Assembly (NCBI RefSeq): GCF_003383095.1
Contig: NZ_PSYW01000001.1
Span: 186,001 to 250,000 of the forward strand
From: Haloferax sp. Atlit-12N
GTDB lineage: Archaea > Halobacteriota > Halobacteria > Halobacteriales > Haloferacaceae
Length of the DNA stretch: 64,000 nucleotides
Reading direction: 5' to 3'
Below, one piece after another: positions 40,755 through 49,779 of the stretch (within the stretch, counting starts at the first letter, position 1; every line of letters begins with the position of its first letter). The position numbers were made by a program, and so were the translations under genes. The notes under the pieces were generated by a model. The model was not told the DNA's origin. It saw only the letters and a program-made list of their open reading frames with translations, and did no database searches.

Positions 40755-42053
40755 TCAGCCGTCCAATCCCGGCACCTCGCCGGTCGGCGTCGGTAACGAC
40801 CGAATCTCCCGCGGCGGCACGAGGAAGTTGCCGCGGCGCTTGACGAAGATGTACTCTAAAATGCCGTTGTTGACGCGCTGGCGGACGGTCGGCACGTCGG
40901 TCAGGTCGGTTCCGTTCATCGCCTCGCGGACCTCCTCGAACGCCGAGATGCCGCGCTGGAGCGACGGGAAGTGCAGGCTCGCCACGCCGTCGTCGGCCGA
41001 CTCGAAGTGCCTGCGGAGGAGTCTGACGTTCCCTTCCTCGTCGCGGTTGGCGCGGGCGGCCTTCTGGGCGTGGCCGACGTGCCCGAACTCGAAGGCGTCG
41101 TCGCGGAGGCGGTCCAGCATCGCGTCGATACCGCTGTCGTCGCCGAGGTTGTCGCCGACGCCTTCGACGAGGTTCTGCTCGGCGTGGGCGGGCGAAAACA
41201 GTTTCATGACCCGATGGTAGCGGTCTTCCTCGTCGTACCAGTCCGAGAGGCGCTGGCGGACGTTCGCCACGTGCTTCGTGGTCGCACCCGCGAACGGCCC
41301 CTCGTCGATGGTGACGTACTCCTCCGTGGCCTGATTCTTGGCGAACCCCGCTTTGAACCCCATGAACAGCGGCGACGCCTCGGGGACGGGGTTCCCGTCG
41401 GGGATACCGTTCAGGTCGGACTGGTGTTCCGCCGGGAGTCCGGCCCCGACGAACCCCGTCCGCCGGGAGGCGACCGAGAAGACGCCCGAGAGGTCGGCAT
41501 CGACGGCGACGCCGTTGGCCTCGTCGGTCTCGCCGAGAAGCGCTTGTTCGGCTTCGAGAACTGCGTCGGCGCGGTCGGACGCGAGGTGGACGAGCGCGTC
41601 CTGCCGGTCGAACTCGGGCGTTTCGAAGGGCGACAGCGCCCGCGGTTCGGGCAGGTCCACACTGTCGGGAAGCGGGTCGTCGAAGCGGTCGAAGTACCGC
41701 GGCGAGTAGGCGGCCGACCAGATGACGCCCTCGTGGCTCCGCTCGTAGGCGCGGTCGAGGACCCGGAAGGCGCTCTCGACGGTCTCGCGGTCGGCCTCGT
41801 CGGGCGGCCCCTCACCGTCGAGGTCGAGATAGAGAAGCACTTGATGGCGGGGAATCTCGACGTTGCCGTGGTCGTCTTCCCGGCAGAACTCGTTCCACGC
41901 GTGCTGCCGACTCGGGAGCGTCTCGAACGCGTCGGTTCCCGCCGGGACAGGGTCGTCCGGTGCCCTGTCGAGGCAGGCGGAGAGCGCCGCCGCGCCGCCG
42001 ACGGCGACCGCGGCCTTCAGGAACTCCCGGCGGGACGGAGACCCGTCGAACAT
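40755..42053 (-). CDS. DyP/EfeB-like peroxidase-related Tat lipoprotein
   Basis: A 432-residue protein. The signal is SRREFLKAAVAVGGAAALSAC (Tat-type, lipid Cys27). The body resembles dye-decolorising peroxidases: a GxxDG motif (GIPDG, 216-220), a candidate proximal His328 (GHVGHAQKAARAN), then RLLRRHFE and SLHFPSLQRGISAFEEV, matching the DyP C-terminal half. It could bind heme and take part in iron release, as EfeB does. I recall haloarchaeal annotations only as an uncharacterised Tat protein (DUF7405). It is divergent from the SCO1-like gene. Confidence 0.7.
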   Translation of the reverse strand: MFDGSPSRREFLKAAVAVGGAAALSACLDRAPDDPVPAGTDAFETLPSRQHAWNEFCREDDHGNVEIPRHQVLLYLDLDGEGPPDEADRETVESAFRVLDRAYERSHEGVIWSAAYSPRYFDRFDDPLPDSVDLPEPRALSPFETPEFDRQDALVHLASDRADAVLEAEQALLGETDEANGVAVDADLSGVFSVASRRTGFVGAGLPAEHQSDLNGIPDGNPVPEASPLFMGFKAGFAKNQATEEYVTIDEGPFAGATTKHVANVRQRLSDWYDEEDRYHRVMKLFSPAHAEQNLVEGVGDNLGDDSGIDAMLDRLRDDAFEFGHVGHAQKAARANRDEEGNVRLLRRHFESADDGVASLHFPSLQRGISAFEEVREAMNGTDLTDVPTVRQRVNNGILEYIFVKRRGNFLVPPREIRSLPTPTGEVPGLDG

Positions 42054-42198
42054 ACGCCCGGCTAGGGACCTCGCGGGGAAGTCCGTTCTGGTGTGTGCGT
42101 CGAAGATTTCGCGTCGGTCGTGCGGGACGAGAACACGCGCGCTGGCGTTCGAAACGCACACCAAACGGCATTTGAGTATCGGGCCGCTAGCGAGGGTA

Positions 42199-42870
42199 AT
42201 GAAACGACGCACGTATCTCCGCGCCGCCGGGGCGGGCGCGGCGCTCGGTCTCGCTGGCTGTCTCGGCGGCGGCGACGCCAATCCGAACGTCTCGCTGTCG
42301 AAGCCCGACCGCGAGAACGACGTGTCCAGTGAGGACCTCCCCTACCCGGCGTGGGGCCAGCAGGTTCCCGACGTGACGCTTTCGGACCCCATCGCGGGAA
42401 GCGAGGTGTCGGTCCGCGACATCGACGTGCCGCACTTCCACACGTACTTTTTCACCAACTGCATGACCGTCTGTCCGGTCCTCATCAGCGCGCTCCGCGA
42501 GGTCCAGATTCACTCGGTCAGCGAGGGCTACGCCGACGAGGTGTCGTTCTACCCCATCACGTTCGACCCCGCCCGCGACGACGCCGACGCCTTCCGCGCG
42601 GAGGCCGACCAGATGAACGTGGACATGGACGCGGGCAACTGGCACTTCCTCCGGCCCGCCGACGAGGCCGAGGCGAAATCCGTCGTCGAAGACCAGTTCG
42701 GCGTCTTCTTCCAGAAGAACGAGCCGAACGACGAGGGCAACTACATGTTCACTCACCTCGGCCTCGTCTCGCTCGTCAACGGCGACGGCTACGTCGAGCG
42801 GACCTACCGCGGCAACCAACCGGACGAACAGACGCTCATCGACGACCTCACCGCGCTCCGGGAGGCATGA
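42199..42870 (+). CDS. SCO1/SenC-like copper chaperone lipoprotein
   Basis: A 223-residue protein: MKRRTYLRAAGAGAALGLAGC (lipid Cys21), then a thioredoxin-fold SCO domain. The copper ligands are visible as TNCMTVCP (Cys88, Cys92) and His186 (YMFTHLGLV). SCO proteins deliver copper to CuA-type oxidases or act as thiol reductases. The 3' end overlaps the P19-like gene by 4 nt. Confidence 0.9.
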   Translation: MKRRTYLRAAGAGAALGLAGCLGGGDANPNVSLSKPDRENDVSSEDLPYPAWGQQVPDVTLSDPIAGSEVSVRDIDVPHFHTYFFTNCMTVCPVLISALREVQIHSVSEGYADEVSFYPITFDPARDDADAFRAEADQMNVDMDAGNWHFLRPADEAEAKSVVEDQFGVFFQKNEPNDEGNYMFTHLGLVSLVNGDGYVERTYRGNQPDEQTLIDDLTALREA

Positions 42871-43937
42871 CGAGTCGGCGTCGCTTCCTCGCGGCGAGCG
42901 GGACCGTCGCGGCCGCGGGCCTCTCCGGCTGTCTCGCCGAACTCGGTCGGCTCTACACCTCGAACGAACCGCCGGTCGTCTCGAACCGCCCCGACGAGGT
43001 GTACGTCCCGACCCACACCGAGGGGATGCGCATGGTCGGGAGCGCGGACGCCGGCGACCTCCGCGTGGGCGTCTTCTACAGCTATCCCCACCGGTTCTGG
43101 GTCATGTCCGACGAGAGCGACGGCTTCGACACGTCGAAACTGTCGGTCGGGGCCGGCGACGACGTGCATCTCATGGCCGCCGTCTGGGACGCCGAGACTG
43201 GCGTCGTCGTCCCCGACACCGGCCTCTCGCTCGAAATCGCCCGCGACGGCGACCTCGTGAGCGAGGAGGTCGTCTACGCGATGCTCTCCCAGCGGATGGG
43301 CTTTCACTACGGCTCGAACTTCGGCCTCGACGGCGACGGGAGCTACGAGGTGACGGTGGACGTGGGCGCGCCCTCTCTGCGCCTGTTCGGCGACCTCGCC
43401 GGCCGGTTCGAGTCGCCCGCGACCGCGACGCTCGACTTCGAGTACAGTAGCCGCGACCGCGACGACATCCCGTACACGATGCTCGACGACCAGCAGGGCG
43501 ACCCCGGCGCGGTCAAGCCGATGGAGATGGACGGGCTTCCGCTCGGTTGCGCTCCCGAGACGCTTCCGGGGACGGCGCTCGGGGAGGCGACGACGGGAAG
43601 CCTCCGACTCGTCGGCACCGTCCTCGACGCCGACCGCTTCGGCGACGACCCGTACCTCGCCGTCTCGCCGCAGACACCCTACAACCGCCTGCTCGTCCCG
43701 CGACTGGGACTCACCGCGACCGTCGCGTCCGGTGGGTCTGGCGGGGCGACCCGCTTCGACGGCCGACTCGAACCCGGCCTCGACGCCGACCTCGGCTTCC
43801 ACTATGGCGCGTCGGTTCCGGGGCTCGCCGCCGACGATGCGACCGCGGACCTCACGGTTGACGTGCCGCCACAGGTCGCCCGTCACGAGGGCTACGAGAC
43901 GGCCTTCCTCGAATTCGACCCCGTTCGTCTCGGGTAA
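42867..43937 (+). CDS. P19/Tpd-like iron- or copper-binding lipoprotein
   Basis: A 356-residue protein: SRRRFLAASGTVAAAGLSGC (lipid Cys22). A P19/Tpd-like beta domain follows, with YVPTHTEGMRMVGSADAGDLRVGVFYSYPHRFWVM and, around 150, MLSQRMGFHYGSNFGLDGDGSYEVTVDVG. The Met/His-rich stretches (HTEGMRMV, MGFHYG) match the metal site of periplasmic iron-transport proteins. A second repeat-like C-terminal domain (about 220-356) is beta-rich and contains GFHYGA. I recall haloarchaeal proteins of this type as iron transporter or DUF7350. It is coupled to the SCO gene. Confidence 0.75.
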   Translation: MTSRRRFLAASGTVAAAGLSGCLAELGRLYTSNEPPVVSNRPDEVYVPTHTEGMRMVGSADAGDLRVGVFYSYPHRFWVMSDESDGFDTSKLSVGAGDDVHLMAAVWDAETGVVVPDTGLSLEIARDGDLVSEEVVYAMLSQRMGFHYGSNFGLDGDGSYEVTVDVGAPSLRLFGDLAGRFESPATATLDFEYSSRDRDDIPYTMLDDQQGDPGAVKPMEMDGLPLGCAPETLPGTALGEATTGSLRLVGTVLDADRFGDDPYLAVSPQTPYNRLLVPRLGLTATVASGGSGGATRFDGRLEPGLDADLGFHYGASVPGLAADDATADLTVDVPPQVARHEGYETAFLEFDPVRLG

Positions 43938-43993
43938 CGGCAACCGAATCGAACAAGGACAGGGCTATTTTCGTCCGGGCCGACCGACCCCGT

Positions 43994-45211
43994 ATGGACT
44001 CGACGCGCCGCGAACGCGCGACACTCGCCCTCGCCGTCTGGGGCGTCCTCGTCTCGCAGGTCCTCCTCTACCCCGGCGTCTCCGACCTCGTGACCGCCCT
44101 CGGCGGCGGGCAGGGGGAGTACGACCTCTCGGCGGGGATGCTGTTTCTCGTCGCCGAGTTCGCCTCGTTCGTCGCCTTCTCCAGCGTCTGGGGCGCGCTC
44201 TCGGACACGCTCGGCCGACGGACGTGGCTCATCGTCGCGGGCGCGCTCGGGGGCGCGGCCAGCTACGTCGCGCTCATCGCGCTCGCCACGGTCCCGTGGC
44301 TCGACGCGACCTTCGGCGCGGTCCTCGCCGTCCGCTTCGTCGGCGGCGCGATGACTATCGGCGCGTTCTCGCTGTCGATTACGATGCTCGCGGACCTCTC
44401 GGGAGGCAACGGCCGAAACATGGGCGCGGCGGGCATCGCCATCGGCCTCGGCGCGGCGCTCGGCTCGGTCGTCGGCGGCCAACTCACCACCATCGACCCG
44501 CTCGCGCCACTGTACGCGTCCGCCGCGTCGCTCACCGCCGTCGCCCTTCTCGTCACGACCGTCACCGACCGGACGCCCGACTCGACCCGCGTCGGCGTCG
44601 GTGTCGTCCTCCGAAAACTCGCCTCGCGACCGGCGTTCGCGGTCCCGTACGCCTTCGGATTCATCGACCGCATGACCGCCGGCTTCTTCGCCCTCGTCGG
44701 AGTGTACTACTTCCGCGAGGCGTTCGGCGTGAACGCCGCCGTCGCCGGCGGGGTGCTCGCGCTCTTTTTCGTCCCCTTCGCGCTCCTGCAGTACCCCCTC
44801 GGCTCGCTGTCCGACCGCATCGGCCGGTTCGTCCCCGTCGTCGCGGGGTCGATGCTCTACGGCGTCGCAATCGTCGCCGTCGGCGTCGCTCCGGCCTTCG
44901 AACTCGCGGCCGCCCTGATGGTCGTCGTCGGCGTCTTCGGCGCGCTCGTCGCGCCCGCGACGATGGCGCTCGTGACCGACCTCGCCGAGTCGGGCGAGCG
45001 CGGGGCGGCCCTCGGCGGCTTCAACGTCTTCGGGAGTCTCGGCTTCCTCGCCGGCTTCCTCATCGGGGGCGTCGTCGCCGACGCGGTCGGCTACCTCCCG
45101 TCGTTCCTCGTCGTCGGCTTCGCCGAGGTCGCTATCGCCATCGTCGCGCTCCGGGCGGTGAAGCGACTCGACGGCATCGACGCGACTCAGACGCCGTCGA
45201 GCGCCGACTGA
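43994..45211 (+). CDS. MFS transporter next to the metal-redox cluster
   Basis: A 405-residue 12-helix MFS protein. It has ALSDTLGRRTWLIVAGALGG (loop 2-3 motif), RFVGGAMTIGAFSLSITMLADLSGGNGRNMGAAG and PLGSLSDRIGRFVPVVAGSMLYG. It belongs to the drug/sugar:H+ efflux type; substrate not predictable. Its 3' end overlaps the 3' end of the following convergent gene by 25 nt. Confidence 0.87.
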   Translation: MDSTRRERATLALAVWGVLVSQVLLYPGVSDLVTALGGGQGEYDLSAGMLFLVAEFASFVAFSSVWGALSDTLGRRTWLIVAGALGGAASYVALIALATVPWLDATFGAVLAVRFVGGAMTIGAFSLSITMLADLSGGNGRNMGAAGIAIGLGAALGSVVGGQLTTIDPLAPLYASAASLTAVALLVTTVTDRTPDSTRVGVGVVLRKLASRPAFAVPYAFGFIDRMTAGFFALVGVYYFREAFGVNAAVAGGVLALFFVPFALLQYPLGSLSDRIGRFVPVVAGSMLYGVAIVAVGVAPAFELAAALMVVVGVFGALVAPATMALVTDLAESGERGAALGGFNVFGSLGFLAGFLIGGVVADAVGYLPSFLVVGFAEVAIAIVALRAVKRLDGIDATQTPSSAD

Positions 45212-45681
45212 AGTTCGGCGTTCACGACGAGCCACATCCCGCGGAGGCAGACGACGACGGCGAGGCCGACGCCCGCGAGGACGAACGCCAAGAACAGGCC
45301 GACGAAGACGCCACCGCCCCGCGGGTCGGGGACAGTCGCCGCAAACTCGCCGAGTTGGACCGCGAACGCGACGATACCGGCGACGAGGAACGCGAGCAGC
45401 AGTTCGAGGAGCCGCCAGAACGTCTCGATTCGCAGGCCGCCGCGGCCGGTGAGGAGGAGAGCGATTCGCCGCGACGCGGCCAGAAGCGAGACGGCCGTGA
45501 GCAAAAGCGTCGCGGCGGCCGCGAGCCCGAAGCCGACATCGGCGAGCGGGAGCGACGACGCGAGCGGCGAGACGAGCGTCAGCGCGACGCCGAGGAGGAC
45601 GGCGGCCGCGAGGAGCGACTCGACACCGAGAATCGCCGTCTCCGGCTCGTCGCGGGCGATTCGAGCGAGTGTCCCGTGCAC
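45187..45681 (-). CDS. Four-helix membrane protein of unknown function
   Basis: A 164-residue protein with helices at about 16-42, 48-68, 90-112 and 122-148, and the end LRGMWLVVNAELQSALDGV. The arrangement suggests a DUF-type membrane protein with no enzymatic motif. It converges on the MFS gene with a 25-nt overlap of the 3' ends. Confidence 0.65.
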   Translation of the reverse strand: MHGTLARIARDEPETAILGVESLLAAAVLLGVALTLVSPLASSLPLADVGFGLAAAATLLLTAVSLLAASRRIALLLTGRGGLRIETFWRLLELLLAFLVAGIVAFAVQLGEFAATVPDPRGGGVFVGLFLAFVLAGVGLAVVVCLRGMWLVVNAELQSALDGV

Positions 45682-45724
45682 GGCCGACTCTCTCGGCGGG
45701 CGCTCAAGGCTGTTTCCCTTAGCC

Positions 45725-46699
45725 TTAGTCGTGTCCGGAGACGCGGACCGGCTGGTAGGGTTCTTCGAGGTAGTCGATGTCGGAGGCCGAGAGCTTGATG
45801 TCGAGGGCCTCGACCGCGTCTTCGAGGTGTTCGATACTGCTCGTGCCGACGATGGGCGCGTCCACCCAGTCCTTGTGGAGCACCCACGAGAGCGCGAGCT
45901 GCGCCATCTTGACGCCTTTCTCGTCGGCGAGTTCCTCGACGCGCTCGTTCACCTCGCGGCCGCCGCCCTCGAAGTACGGGTGGCCCTTGGCGTGTTCGTC
46001 GGTCTGGCCGCGGGTCGTCGCCTCGAACTCCTCGTGGGGGCGGGTGAGGTAGCCGCGGGCGAGCGGCGACCACGGCATGACGCCGACGCCCTGCTTCTCG
46101 CAGAGGGGGAGCATCTCGCGTTCCTCCTCGCGGTAGAGCAGGTTGTAGTGGTTCTGCATCGTAGCGAAGCGGTCCAGCCCGAGCGAGTCGGCGGTGTACT
46201 GCGCCTCGGCGAACTGATGGGCCCACATCGACGACGCGCCGACGTAGCGGGTCTTGCCGCGGCGGACCGCGTCGTCGAGCGCCCGCATCGTCGTCTCGAT
46301 GGGCGTGTCGTAATCGTAGCGGTGAATCTGCAGCAGGTCGAGGCTGTCCATCCCGAGGCGGGAAAGCGAGTTGTCGAGTTCCTGCTCGATGGCCTTCCGC
46401 GAGAGACCGCCGGAGTTCGGGTCGTTTTCGTCCATCTGGAAGTACACCTTCGAGGCGACGACGGCCTCGTCGCGGCGGCCCTCCAGCGCCTTCCCGAGGA
46501 CGCGCTCGGACTCGCCGTTCGAGTACATGTTCGCGGTGTCGAAGAAGTTGATACCGAGTTCGATGGCGCGGTCGACCAGTTCGAGGCCCGCCTCCTCCTC
46601 TAAGACCCACTCGCGCCACTCCGGCGTGCCGAAGCTCATACAGCCGAGACAGATGCGGGAGACCTCCATGCCGGTGTCTCCGAGCGTCGTGTACTCCAT
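45725..46699 (-). CDS. Aldo/keto reductase
   Basis: A 324-residue AKR of the YajO/perakine-reductase-like group. MEYTTLGDTGMEVSRICLGCMSFGTPEWREWVLEEE opens it. The catalytic tetrad is Asp54 and Tyr59 (FFDTANMYSNGESE), Lys84 (ASKVYF) and His126 (LLQIHRYD). It reduces aldehydes or ketones with NADPH in the cytosol. ATG 46699 begins the family consensus. Confidence 0.92.
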   Translation of the reverse strand: MEYTTLGDTGMEVSRICLGCMSFGTPEWREWVLEEEAGLELVDRAIELGINFFDTANMYSNGESERVLGKALEGRRDEAVVASKVYFQMDENDPNSGGLSRKAIEQELDNSLSRLGMDSLDLLQIHRYDYDTPIETTMRALDDAVRRGKTRYVGASSMWAHQFAEAQYTADSLGLDRFATMQNHYNLLYREEEREMLPLCEKQGVGVMPWSPLARGYLTRPHEEFEATTRGQTDEHAKGHPYFEGGGREVNERVEELADEKGVKMAQLALSWVLHKDWVDAPIVGTSSIEHLEDAVEALDIKLSASDIDYLEEPYQPVRVSGHD

Positions 46700-46892
46700 G
46701 TGCGAACATCCCCGCGAGTCGGCAAAAAGATGGACCAAGCGGTAGCCGCGGCGGGAAATCCGCCGACTGTCTGGGGAGGTCCGCGGAATCGCCCGGCCGG
46801 TCAGCGAGCCGAGACAGTCGGCCCAAACGGCCGTTTCTCGGCGTTTGAAACCGTCTCTCTCGGTTTATGCTTCCCGGAGTCGTATCAGTGAC

Positions 46893-46909
46893 CCGAGGCG
46901 TAGCCTCGG
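46893..46909 (+). promoter_or_regulatory. Hairpin just before the bactofilin-like start codon
   Basis: CCGAGGC (46893-46899), a GTA loop and GCCTCGG (46903-46909) form a perfect 7-bp stem ending 8 nt before the preferred ATG (46918). If transcription starts near 46890 the hairpin would sit at the very 5' end of the mRNA. Confidence 0.45.
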
Positions 46910-46917
46910 TGATTCCG

Positions 46918-48039
46918 ATGTTCACAACCAACCAACTGGCCGCAGTCCTCCTGAGCCTCCTCGTAGTGGGGTCGCTCGCGGGCGTTGCGGTCGCACAACA
47001 AGGGCCAGCGGCTGGCGGTGCCGTCGTCGTCGACGAGGGCGAGACCTTCGACGGCGACCTCGACGCGGTCGGCGGCACGGTCGTCATCGCCGGGACGGTA
47101 ACCGGCGACGTGTCGGCGACGGCCGGGACCGTCCTCGTGGCGGAGACGGGCGTCATCAACGGTAATCTCGATGCGGTCGCGGGCTCCGTGACCCTCGAAG
47201 GGACCGTCGGCGGCGACGTGAGTCTCGCTGGCGGCGCGGTGTTCGTCCGCGACACCGCCGACGTCGGCGGGTCGTTAGACGCCGCGGGCGACACCGTCCA
47301 ACTCGATGGCGCGGTTGCCGGAACCGTCCGCGTCGGTGCCAACGAACTTGCGGTCGGCCCGACCGCTCGGGTCGGCGGCTCGCTCGAATACGACGCGGCG
47401 ACCGCGACCGTCGACTCCGCGGCCGCCGTCGACAGCGGCGTGCGGCAGGTGGACGGCCTCGTGGTCGCCACCCCCGTCGTCGCCGGGACGCCGTTCCAGT
47501 TCGGCCAGTTCGAAGGCCCGGTCATCCCCGACTGGGTGGTCTCGGGCTACTGGCTGCTCGCCAACTTCGTCGTCGGCGCGATTATCGTCCTCGTCGCTCC
47601 CGACTTCGCCCGCCGCGTGACGGGCCTCGGGACGAAGAAAGCCGTTCGCAGCGGCGGTGTCGGTCTCCTCGCCATCGTCGCGGTGCCCATCGTCCTGCTG
47701 CTCCTGCTGTTGACCATCGTGGGCATCCCGCTCTCGCTGGCCGGTGGGGTCGGCTTCCTGCTCGCCCTCTGGGTCGCGGGCATCTACGGCGCGCTCGTCC
47801 TCGGGACGTGGCTCCTGTCGCTCGCGGACTACGACAACCGCTGGGTCGCGCTGTTCGCCGGCCTGTTCGTCCTCGCCGTGCTCGACTTCGTCCCCCTCGG
47901 GGGCGTCCTCGAGTTCGTCGTCCTCCTCGTCGGTCTCGGCGCGTTCGCGCTGGCGCTCCGCGGGGAGTCCGCCAACGACGGCGACGAGAGCGTGAGCGCG
48001 CCCGACGAGGGCCCGCAGGAAGGCTCGCCGATGGCCTGA
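46918..48039 (+). CDS. Bactofilin-like polymer-forming membrane protein
   Basis: A 373-residue protein: signal peptide (MFTTNQLAAVLLSLLVVGSLAGVAVAQ), a beta-helical region of short repeats (GDLDAVGGTVVIAGTVTGDV, GNLDAVAGSVTLEGTV; about 30-180) as in bactofilins, then four helices in the C-terminal half. Secreted bactofilin-like proteins of archaea may scaffold the cell surface. An in-frame ATG at 46867 is possible, but it lengthens the N terminus with a non-signal-like segment. Confidence 0.82.
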   Translation: MFTTNQLAAVLLSLLVVGSLAGVAVAQQGPAAGGAVVVDEGETFDGDLDAVGGTVVIAGTVTGDVSATAGTVLVAETGVINGNLDAVAGSVTLEGTVGGDVSLAGGAVFVRDTADVGGSLDAAGDTVQLDGAVAGTVRVGANELAVGPTARVGGSLEYDAATATVDSAAAVDSGVRQVDGLVVATPVVAGTPFQFGQFEGPVIPDWVVSGYWLLANFVVGAIIVLVAPDFARRVTGLGTKKAVRSGGVGLLAIVAVPIVLLLLLLTIVGIPLSLAGGVGFLLALWVAGIYGALVLGTWLLSLADYDNRWVALFAGLFVLAVLDFVPLGGVLEFVVLLVGLGAFALALRGESANDGDESVSAPDEGPQEGSPMA

Positions 48040-48102
48040 CGGCGCGGCGCTCTCGCACAATCCAGACGAACAATTATTATGGTCTGTTCTGTCTGTCGAG
48101 CC

Positions 48103-49710
48103 ATGGCAGTCGAGTACGAGGCCGAGTCGGAATCGTTCGAGTGGGACATCCCCGAGGAGTACAACATCCCCGCGGTCATCGAATCGCACGCCGACGCCTT
48201 CGGCGACCGCGTCGCCCTGAAGTTCCGCGACGCCGACGGCGGCCGCGCGGAGCGGACCTACGGCGACCTCCGCGACGACATGAACCGCTTCGCCAACGCG
48301 CTCGAATCTATGGGCGTCGGGAAGGGCGACCGACTCATCCATCTCCTCCCCCGCGACCCCGACGTGTTCGCCGTCCAACTCGGCGCGCTCAAGCGCGGCG
48401 CGCTGCTCGTCCCCAGTTCCTCGATGCTCAAACCCAAGGACATCGCGTTCCGCGCGAACGACTGCGAGGCGACGACGGCCGTCGTCCACGAGTCCCTCGT
48501 CGGCATGGTCGACGAGGTGCGCGACGAGACGCCGCTTTCGAACTTCGTCGTCCTCGGCGGCGACGCCGACGGCTGGACCTCGTTTTCGAACCTCGTCGCC
48601 GACGAGTCCACCGCGCACGACGGCCCCGACCTCCGGGCCGAAGACCCGATGTCCATCAACTACACGTCGGGGACGACCGGCCAGCCCAAGCCGGTCCGCC
48701 ACCGCCACCGCTGGATGCGCTGTTTCGAACTCGTCAACGCCCCCTACTGGTGGGGCGTCACGGCCGACGACGACCTCTCGGACGAACTGCTCTGGGCGAC
48801 GACCGGCACCGGCTGGGCCAAGTGGTTCTGGAGCCCCGTCGGCGTCGGCCTGACGACCGGCGCGACCCAGTTCGTCTACCGCGGCGACTTCGAACCGGAC
48901 ACGTTTCTCGACATCATGGAAGAGGAGGGCGTCACCCGCCTCTGTGCCGTCCCGACCCAGTACCGGATGTTCGCCCAGCGCGACCTCGGCTCGTACGACC
49001 TCCGACTGAAAGAGGCGCTGTCGGCGGGCGAACCGCTCAACCGCGAACCCATCGAGGCGTTCCGCGAGGCGTTCGACGTCATCCCGCGAGACGGCTACGG
49101 CCAGACCGAGACGGTCGCGCTCCTCACGAACTACCCCGGCATCGACGTGAAACCCGGCAGCATGGGCAAGCCGACGCCCGGCCTCGGCACGACCATCATC
49201 GACGAGAACGAGGAGGAGGTCGGCGTCGACGAAATCGGCGAAATCGCCGTCCCGGTCGGCTGTCCCGGTATCTTCGACGGCTACTACGAGAAGCCGAACC
49301 TCGACGAGAAGACGTTCTCGGGCGACTACTACCGCACCGGCGACCTCGCCTCCCGCGACGAGGACGGCTACTTCTTCTTCGAGGGCCGCGCCGACGACAT
49401 CATCATCTCGGCGGGCTACCGCATCGGCCCCTTCGAGGTCGAAGACGCGCTCGTCTCCCACGAGGCGGTCGCCGAGGCCGCCGCGGTCGCCAGCCCCCAC
49501 GAGGAACGCGGCAGCATCGTCAAGGCGTTCGTCGTCCTCACCGACGGCTACGAGGGCTCTGACGACCTCGTCGACGAACTCCAGTCGTTCATGAAAGCGC
49601 AGACGGCCCCGTACAAGTATCCGCGCGAAATCGAGTTCGTCGCGGAACTGCCGAAAACCTCCTCGGGGAAGATTCGCCGCATCGAACTGCGGTCACAAGA
49701 GCGGGACTGA
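48103..49710 (+). CDS. Acyl-CoA/AMP-forming acyl-CoA synthetase
   Basis: A 535-residue adenylate-forming enzyme. The ATP/AMP signature is INYTSGTTGQPKPVRHRHRW; GYGQTETVALLTNYPG, SGDYYRTGDLASRDEDGYFFFEGRADDIIISAGYRIGPFEVE and the catalytic lysine near PKTSSGKIRRIEL follow. It makes acyl-CoA from a fatty or branched acid; the medium-chain type fits best. The upstream ATG at 48079 is rejected because AVEYEAESESFEWDIPEEYNIP is the family's start. Confidence 0.92.
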   Translation: MAVEYEAESESFEWDIPEEYNIPAVIESHADAFGDRVALKFRDADGGRAERTYGDLRDDMNRFANALESMGVGKGDRLIHLLPRDPDVFAVQLGALKRGALLVPSSSMLKPKDIAFRANDCEATTAVVHESLVGMVDEVRDETPLSNFVVLGGDADGWTSFSNLVADESTAHDGPDLRAEDPMSINYTSGTTGQPKPVRHRHRWMRCFELVNAPYWWGVTADDDLSDELLWATTGTGWAKWFWSPVGVGLTTGATQFVYRGDFEPDTFLDIMEEEGVTRLCAVPTQYRMFAQRDLGSYDLRLKEALSAGEPLNREPIEAFREAFDVIPRDGYGQTETVALLTNYPGIDVKPGSMGKPTPGLGTTIIDENEEEVGVDEIGEIAVPVGCPGIFDGYYEKPNLDEKTFSGDYYRTGDLASRDEDGYFFFEGRADDIIISAGYRIGPFEVEDALVSHEAVAEAAAVASPHEERGSIVKAFVVLTDGYEGSDDLVDELQSFMKAQTAPYKYPREIEFVAELPKTSSGKIRRIELRSQERD

Positions 49711-49779
49711 GCCGCGTCTCCCGGGGAACCCATTTCCCCTTTGTCACCTTTCTTTAGGCGTCGTCGCTTGGTGACGCCC

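Noticed and set aside
47275-49500. 741-residue minus-strand ORF
   Set aside because: It mirrors the acyl-CoA synthetase and bactofilin-like genes and contains no recognisable domain.
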